Source of the DNA: Methylobacter sp.
Lineage (GTDB): Bacteria > Pseudomonadota > Gammaproteobacteria > Methylococcales > Methylomonadaceae
DNA: 43,986 nucleotides
Direction of reading: 5' to 3'
Assembly (NCBI GenBank): GCA_026399025.1
Contig: JAPLRU010000047.1
Location: forward strand, 77,467-121,452
The notes beneath the pieces are model-generated. The model did no database searches and had not been told where the DNA came from. It worked only from the letters and a program-made list of their open reading frames with translations. This document shows positions 39,929 through 43,986 of this stretch, one piece after another. The number at the start of each line of letters is the position of its first letter. Positions within the stretch are counted from its first letter, which is position 1. The translations under genes and the position numbers were made by a program.

Positions 39929-39945
39929 AGCAAGCGTTGTGCCAA
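39929..39945 (-). promoter_or_regulatory. Sigma54 promoter of the chemoreceptor gene
   Basis: On the minus strand TTGGCACAACGCTTGCTTT fits the -24/-12 consensus with 10 bases between GG (39942-39943) and GC (39930-39931). Transcription would begin near 39918, just before the first leader hairpin, exactly as at nrtA. Confidence 0.8.
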
Positions 39946-40354
39946 AATTATCATGGCTTTGTATTTTACTTTTATTAAATCAATATCTTGTAATTTATAG
40001 GTGAATTAATGCGGCTGGTTTAATAAGGTATATGAATGATCTCAAATGATTTATTCGTTTGATAGGGTTAAGAACCGATGTTGTAATGGGGCTTTTTAAC
40101 GGGCTTAATTTGATAAGCGTAAAACCTTGCAGCTTATATTGCTGAAATAAACGCTTAGTTTTTGTGCGCCAGGTTGCCGACTCGCACCAATTGAGTTCTT
40201 CCGGTATGCAACAGGGGAGGTGTCATAGTGTTTTTTTGAACACTTTACGGAAGCACTATTTGCGCCGTTTGTAGGATTACGGCATGATAAATGGAACATT
40301 GATGCTTTATTGGTTTTTGCATAATTCCGTATATGATCGGCTCAAACAGGCTCG
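39946..40354. other. Divergent intergenic region upstream of the chemoreceptor and GAF genes
   Basis: About 400 bp without a credible gene. A short hairpin AGTGTT/AACACT lies near 40228-40245. It should hold the activator site for the chemoreceptor promoter on the minus strand and the promoter of the GAF gene on the plus strand, but no convincing match to an NtrC site was found. Confidence 0.4.
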
Positions 40355-41365
40355 ATGAGCTTTTCGGTACTCCGCTTATACTTTCAGCTCAATACCTCCT
40401 CAACGCCACCCGATCTTCACCGTCTGCATTTTGCTATAAAAAATAAAATGAAAACATTTATTAAAGTCACCGAAATATGGCTACCAAGCAAAGATCGTAC
40501 CCGCTTGGAGTTTAACGCCGGTCTGTACGGCCCTTTGAATGAATTTCGGGTCGCCAGCGAAAAAGAATCCTTCGCTTATGACGAAGGTTTGCCCGGCAAA
40601 GCCTGGGCCGTCGGTCATCCTGTGGTATTAACCGAATTCGATCATTCTTATTTCAAACGGACCCAATCGGCTAAAAAGGCCGGTTTAACCTGCGGTATTG
40701 CCATTCCGGTGTTTTCAGGCGAATTTATCATGGCCGTGGTGGTGTTTTTGTGCGGGGACGACCAACATCATGCCGGCGCCATAGAACTCTGGGGCAACAG
40801 TTTAGAGAACGACGCGGAACTGGCGATGATTGACGGTTATTACGGTACGCTGGATGATTTTGAACGTATTTCAAGAAAAATAAAATTCGGCAAAGGCTCC
40901 GGTTTGCCGGGGCAAGTGTGGCAAACCGGCATGCCCGTGCTTATAGAAGATATGGGCTTGGCATCCGCCTTTATCAGAAGCGCGGATGCGGCAAAAGCCG
41001 GAATCACCACGGCCTTGGGCATTCCGGTTGCGGTCCTTGCCGACCAGGTTTATATCATGACCTTTTTATCGGCTAAAGCGACGCCGATTGCCCAGCGTAT
41101 CCAGATATGGGTGCCCGATGAAACGGGGCAATTTTTGCTCTGTCAGTCGGGATACAGTAAACAAAACGACGAATTGGCTGAAATATTCGAAACCATGTCG
41201 GTGCGAAAAGGCGAGGGCATATTGGGCCGGGTGTGGTTGACCGGCATTCCGGCGATCAGGAATAACACGGCGAGTAGTGTTGCCTTGGGGCGCTTGAATT
41301 CCATGCTGGCCATGCCGGTTATAGACGGCGGAAAATTGAAAGCGGTGGTTAGTTTTTTGTTTTAA
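40355..41365 (+). CDS. Soluble protein with three GAF-like domains
   Basis: The 336-residue cytoplasmic protein has no output domain. Three related segments can be seen: about residues 32-135 (EGLPGKAWAVGHPVVL, AGLTCGIAIPV), 145-240 (SGLPGQVWQTGMPVLI, AGITTALGIPV) and 245-336 (EGILGRVWLTGIPAI, LNSMLAMPV). The repeated (E/S)GxxGxxWxTGxP pattern is typical of GAF domains that bind small molecules. The start is uncertain: 40355 has a weak AGG before it, while an in-frame ATG at 40448 would remove 31 residues. It probably acts as a sensor or partner of another signalling protein. Confidence 0.7.
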   Translation: MSFSVLRLYFQLNTSSTPPDLHRLHFAIKNKMKTFIKVTEIWLPSKDRTRLEFNAGLYGPLNEFRVASEKESFAYDEGLPGKAWAVGHPVVLTEFDHSYFKRTQSAKKAGLTCGIAIPVFSGEFIMAVVVFLCGDDQHHAGAIELWGNSLENDAELAMIDGYYGTLDDFERISRKIKFGKGSGLPGQVWQTGMPVLIEDMGLASAFIRSADAAKAGITTALGIPVAVLADQVYIMTFLSAKATPIAQRIQIWVPDETGQFLLCQSGYSKQNDELAEIFETMSVRKGEGILGRVWLTGIPAIRNNTASSVALGRLNSMLAMPVIDGGKLKAVVSFLF

Positions 41366-41412
41366 AGACTTAAGGCCATTTCCATATTAATGCATTCAAT
41401 AACAATTATTTT

Positions 41413-41469
41413 CTCACCACGAAGACACGAAGAGCGCGAAGTTTTATTGTTCGTGCTCTTCGTGGTGAA
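41413..41469. repeat. Palindromic dispersed repeat, short inner hairpin only
   Basis: TTCTCACCACGAAGACACGAA pairs with TTCGTGCTCTTCGTGGTGAA in a compact hairpin. This is the inner arm of the first repeat family without its terminal parts. It lies between the GAF gene and tex and could work as a terminator. Confidence 0.6.
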
Positions 41470-41591
41470 TAAAAAATATGGGCGGACTGGTTTAAATACC
41501 CGGATTTCTTTGACTGTTCGAAAGACTTTTCTGCAACTCCATTTCTTGCTGCTACAATGCGCCCACCTTAAACTGCACAAGAATTGAACAA

Positions 41592-43874
41592 ATGGATGTA
41601 ATACAACGCATTGCTGAAGAATTAGCGGTTAACGTCAAACAAGTCGGCGCCGCAGTCAATTTATTGGACGAGGGCGCGACCGTCCCGTTTATTTCCCGTT
41701 ACCGGAAGGAAGTGACCGGCGGTCTGGACGATACCCAATTAAGGCTGCTCGAAGAGCGTTTGGGCTATTTGCGCGAACTGAACGCGCGGCGCAAGACCAT
41801 TCTGGACAGCATTGCTGCTCAAGGCAAGCTGACGCCGGAGCTGGAAAAAGCCATTATCGATGCGGATACCAAAACGCTGCTCGAAGATTTGTATTTACCC
41901 TATAAACCCAAACGCCGCACCAAAGCGCAGATTGCCCGCGAAGCCGGACTGGAACCGCTCGCCGATGCGTTATTGGATGACCGCAGCCTAATTCCCGATC
42001 AAGTCGCCGAAGCTTTCATCGATGCGGAAAAAGGCGTGCCGAATATTGCCGCGGCTCTGGATGGCGCACGGCAAATCATCATGGAGCGCATTTCCGAAGA
42101 CGCCGAATTATTGGCCGAACTGCGTGAACGCATCTGGCAAAAAGGCATTGTTCATGCCACCGTTGCGACCGGCAAAGAACAGGAAGCGGCAAAGTTTAAG
42201 GATTATTTCGATTACGAAGAAGCCGTCAACAAGATTCCTTCGCACCGGGCTTTGGCGTTATTTCGCGGCCGCAACGAGGATTTGTTGAATTTAACGCTAA
42301 AACCCGGCGCTGACGACAAAGCCGAGCACGATCTTTGCGCCCAGTTTGTCTGCCGCCGTCTTAAAGTGACCGACAGCTCAAAACCGGCCGACGCCTGGCT
42401 GGCGGAAACCGCGCGTTTTGCTTGGAAAGTCAAGCTATATACCCGCATCGACCTGGATTTAAAACTCAGGTTGCGCGAAGCCGCCGAATTGGAAGCGATT
42501 CGGGTTTTTGCCAGCAATTTGCGGGATTTGCTGTTGGCCGCACCGGCTGGGCCTAAAGCAACCATGGGTTTGGACCCCGGTATACGCACCGGGGTTAAGC
42601 TTGCGATTGTCGATCCGACCGGGAAGGTTTTGGCGACGGACACTATTTATCCGCACCCGCCGCGCAAGGATTGGGATGGCTCGATCAACACCTTGGCTAA
42701 ATTGATCCAACAGCACAAGGTCGATTTGGTCAGCATCGGCAACGGCACCGGTTCTCGGGAAACCGACCAACTGGTCGCCGATGTAATGAAACGGCACAGC
42801 GAACTTAAATTCACCAAAATCACCGTGTCGGAAGCGGGCGCGTCGGTGTATTCGGCGTCCGAACTGGCGGCCAAGGAGTTTCCCGAGCTGGATGTGTCTT
42901 TACGCGGCGCGATCTCGATTGCCCGGCGCTTGCAAGACCCGTTGGCCGAGCTGGTCAAGATCGACCCAAAATCGATCGGCGTCGGCCAGTACCAGCATGA
43001 TGTAAATCAGGTTCAGTTAGCCAAAGGACTGGATACCGTAGTCGAGGACTGCGTGAATGCGGTCGGCGTTGATGTAAATACCGCATCGGTAGCCCTGCTT
43101 AAGCAAGTATCCGGCTTGTCTGCAAGTATCAGCGAAAACATCGTCGCTTTTCGCAATGAGAACGGTCCGTTTAAAAATCGCAAACAATTGAAAAAAGTGC
43201 CGCGCTTGGGCGATAAGGCTTATGAACAAGCCGCGGGCTTCCTTCGTATCATGAATGGCGACAACCCGCTGGATGCATCTTCAGTTCATCCCGAAGCTTA
43301 TCCCGTTGTTGAGGCCATCATCGGCAGCACCGGAAAATCGATCCGCGACCTGATCGGGCAAAGTCAGTTTTTACGCGGTTTGAATCCTGCTAATTTTACC
43401 AATGAACATTTCGGTTTGCCGACCGTGACCGACATCTTGCAGGAATTGGAAAAGCCCGGCCGCGATCCGAGACCGGAATTTAAAAGCGTCGAGTTTAAAG
43501 CCGGTATCGAGAAAATCACCGACCTTGAAGTCGGCATGAAGCTGGACGGCGTAGTTACCAATGTGGCTAATTTCGGCGCGTTTGTCGATATTGGTGTACA
43601 TCAGGATGGTTTGGTGCATATTTCGCATTTATCCGATACCTTCGTCAAAGACCCGAGGGATGCGGTGAAAACCGGTGAGATGGTTAAGGTGACTGTGCTG
43701 GAAGTCGATGTCGAACGCAAACGCATTTCGCTGTCGATGAAAACAAACCCGGAAGCCGGCGAAGCCAGACCCGAACGCAGCAGTCAAAAACAGGCGGCAT
43801 TCAAGCCAAAACCGCAGGCTCCGGTGCAAGGTTCAATGGCTAACGCGTTTGCCAAGGCACGAATCAATAAATAA
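41592..43874 (+). CDS. tex: Tex family RNA-binding transcription accessory protein
   Basis: The 760-residue protein has the complete Tex layout. It has an N-terminal helical region ([17 protein letters not shown]), a YqgF/RNase H-like domain ([16 protein letters not shown] near residue 327) and helix-hairpin-helix motifs ([30 protein letters not shown]). The C-terminal S1 domain is [30 protein letters not shown]. Tex binds nucleic acid and associates with transcription; it is widely conserved. A TACAAT at 41553-41558 may be its -10 element. The last 40 residues are a basic, low-complexity tail. Confidence 0.94.
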   Translation: MDVIQRIAEELAVNVKQVGAAVNLLDEGATVPFISRYRKEVTGGLDDTQLRLLEERLGYLRELNARRKTILDSIAAQGKLTPELEKAIIDADTKTLLEDLYLPYKPKRRTKAQIAREAGLEPLADALLDDRSLIPDQVAEAFIDAEKGVPNIAAALDGARQIIMERISEDAELLAELRERIWQKGIVHATVATGKEQEAAKFKDYFDYEEAVNKIPSHRALALFRGRNEDLLNLTLKPGADDKAEHDLCAQFVCRRLKVTDSSKPADAWLAETARFAWKVKLYTRIDLDLKLRLREAAELEAIRVFASNLRDLLLAAPAGPKATMGLDPGIRTGVKLAIVDPTGKVLATDTIYPHPPRKDWDGSINTLAKLIQQHKVDLVSIGNGTGSRETDQLVADVMKRHSELKFTKITVSEAGASVYSASELAAKEFPELDVSLRGAISIARRLQDPLAELVKIDPKSIGVGQYQHDVNQVQLAKGLDTVVEDCVNAVGVDVNTASVALLKQVSGLSASISENIVAFRNENGPFKNRKQLKKVPRLGDKAYEQAAGFLRIMNGDNPLDASSVHPEAYPVVEAIIGSTGKSIRDLIGQSQFLRGLNPANFTNEHFGLPTVTDILQELEKPGRDPRPEFKSVEFKAGIEKITDLEVGMKLDGVVTNVANFGAFVDIGVHQDGLVHISHLSDTFVKDPRDAVKTGEMVKVTVLEVDVERKRISLSMKTNPEAGEARPERSSQKQAAFKPKPQAPVQGSMANAFAKARINK

Positions 43875-43927
43875 TTGCAGCTTTGCTATACTGATTTTTC
43901 ACGATTAATACAGCCACAGGATTTGAT

Positions 43928-43986
43928 ATGCGTAGATTCAGTCGTTTTTTTGTTCCTTTGCTTTTCATCAGCCTGCTGAGCGGTTA
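43928..43986 (+). CDS. Start of a secreted or membrane protein gene (cut by window end)
   Basis: The ATG at 43928 has CAGG 7 bp upstream and opens MRRFSRFFVPLLFISLLSG, a typical signal sequence. The window ends after 19 codons, so the product cannot be identified. Confidence 0.55.
   Translation, partial: MRRFSRFFVPLLFISLLSG

Noticed and set aside
40105-40299. A 64-codon minus-strand frame upstream of the GAF gene
   Set aside because: No ribosome site, no recognisable domain, low-quality composition; treated as intergenic.

Overview
The window looks like chromosomal DNA of a gammaproteobacterium. Gene content (GmhB, KdsD, PhoBR, a sigma54-dependent nitrate-assimilation operon, Tex) and the style of the secreted proteins (CxxCH proteins with Cys-Pro repeats, many small palindromic repeats) suggest a methanotroph of the Methylococcales, but no methane-oxidation gene is present, so that placement is inference. 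No tRNA, rRNA or CRISPR array was recognised.

Region 1 (about 1-10.1 kb, + strand, noticeably AT-rich) is a surface-polysaccharide locus: sugar-nucleotide epimerase, LhgO-like FAD oxidase, fucosyltransferase-like enzyme, sulfotransferase, GmhB heptose phosphatase, SGNH-like and GSCFA proteins, a GT8-like glycosyltransferase and the KdsD arabinose-5-phosphate isomerase. It ends at a gene remnant (start of a glycoside-hydrolase-like protein) cut off by a 292-bp IS66-type element that is itself an internal deletion.

Region 2 (10.7-25.2 kb, + strand) is envelope and redox biology: a porin and a PstS-like protein with overlapping stop and start, a membrane cytochrome-like protein, a secreted CxxCH-cyclophilin fusion, a TlpA/DUF4266/DUF3570 trio, DsbD, a large RTX-type secreted protein, then an NtrB-like kinase and an NtrC-family activator. 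Two genes in it, the cyclophilin fusion and the RTX protein, share a palindromic upstream site (TTGCAG-N16-CTGCAA) at the same distance from a -24/-12 promoter. The two-component pair next door is the obvious candidate to drive both. Dispersed mobile-looking palindromic repeats punctuate this region, one nested in another.

Region 3 (25.4-30 kb) carries PhoB/PhoR, an M23 peptidase and two unrecognised genes. Region 4 (30-39.9 kb, - strand) is nitrate uptake: porin, fused double-ATPase NrtCD, permease NrtB, a small cupin, and binding protein NrtA, followed upstream by a toxin-antitoxin pair and a chemoreceptor. Both nrtA and the chemoreceptor gene have the same compound control region: a near-consensus sigma54 promoter, two stem-loops each with a hexaloop of the ANNGNN type recognised by ANTAR antiterminators (NasR/NasT), and an intrinsic terminator before the start codon. 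This puts a chemoreceptor inside the nitrate-assimilation regulon and is the most striking observation here. Region 5 (40.3-43.99 kb, + strand) holds a triple-GAF protein, the Tex RNA-binding protein and the start of a secreted-protein gene cut by the window edge.
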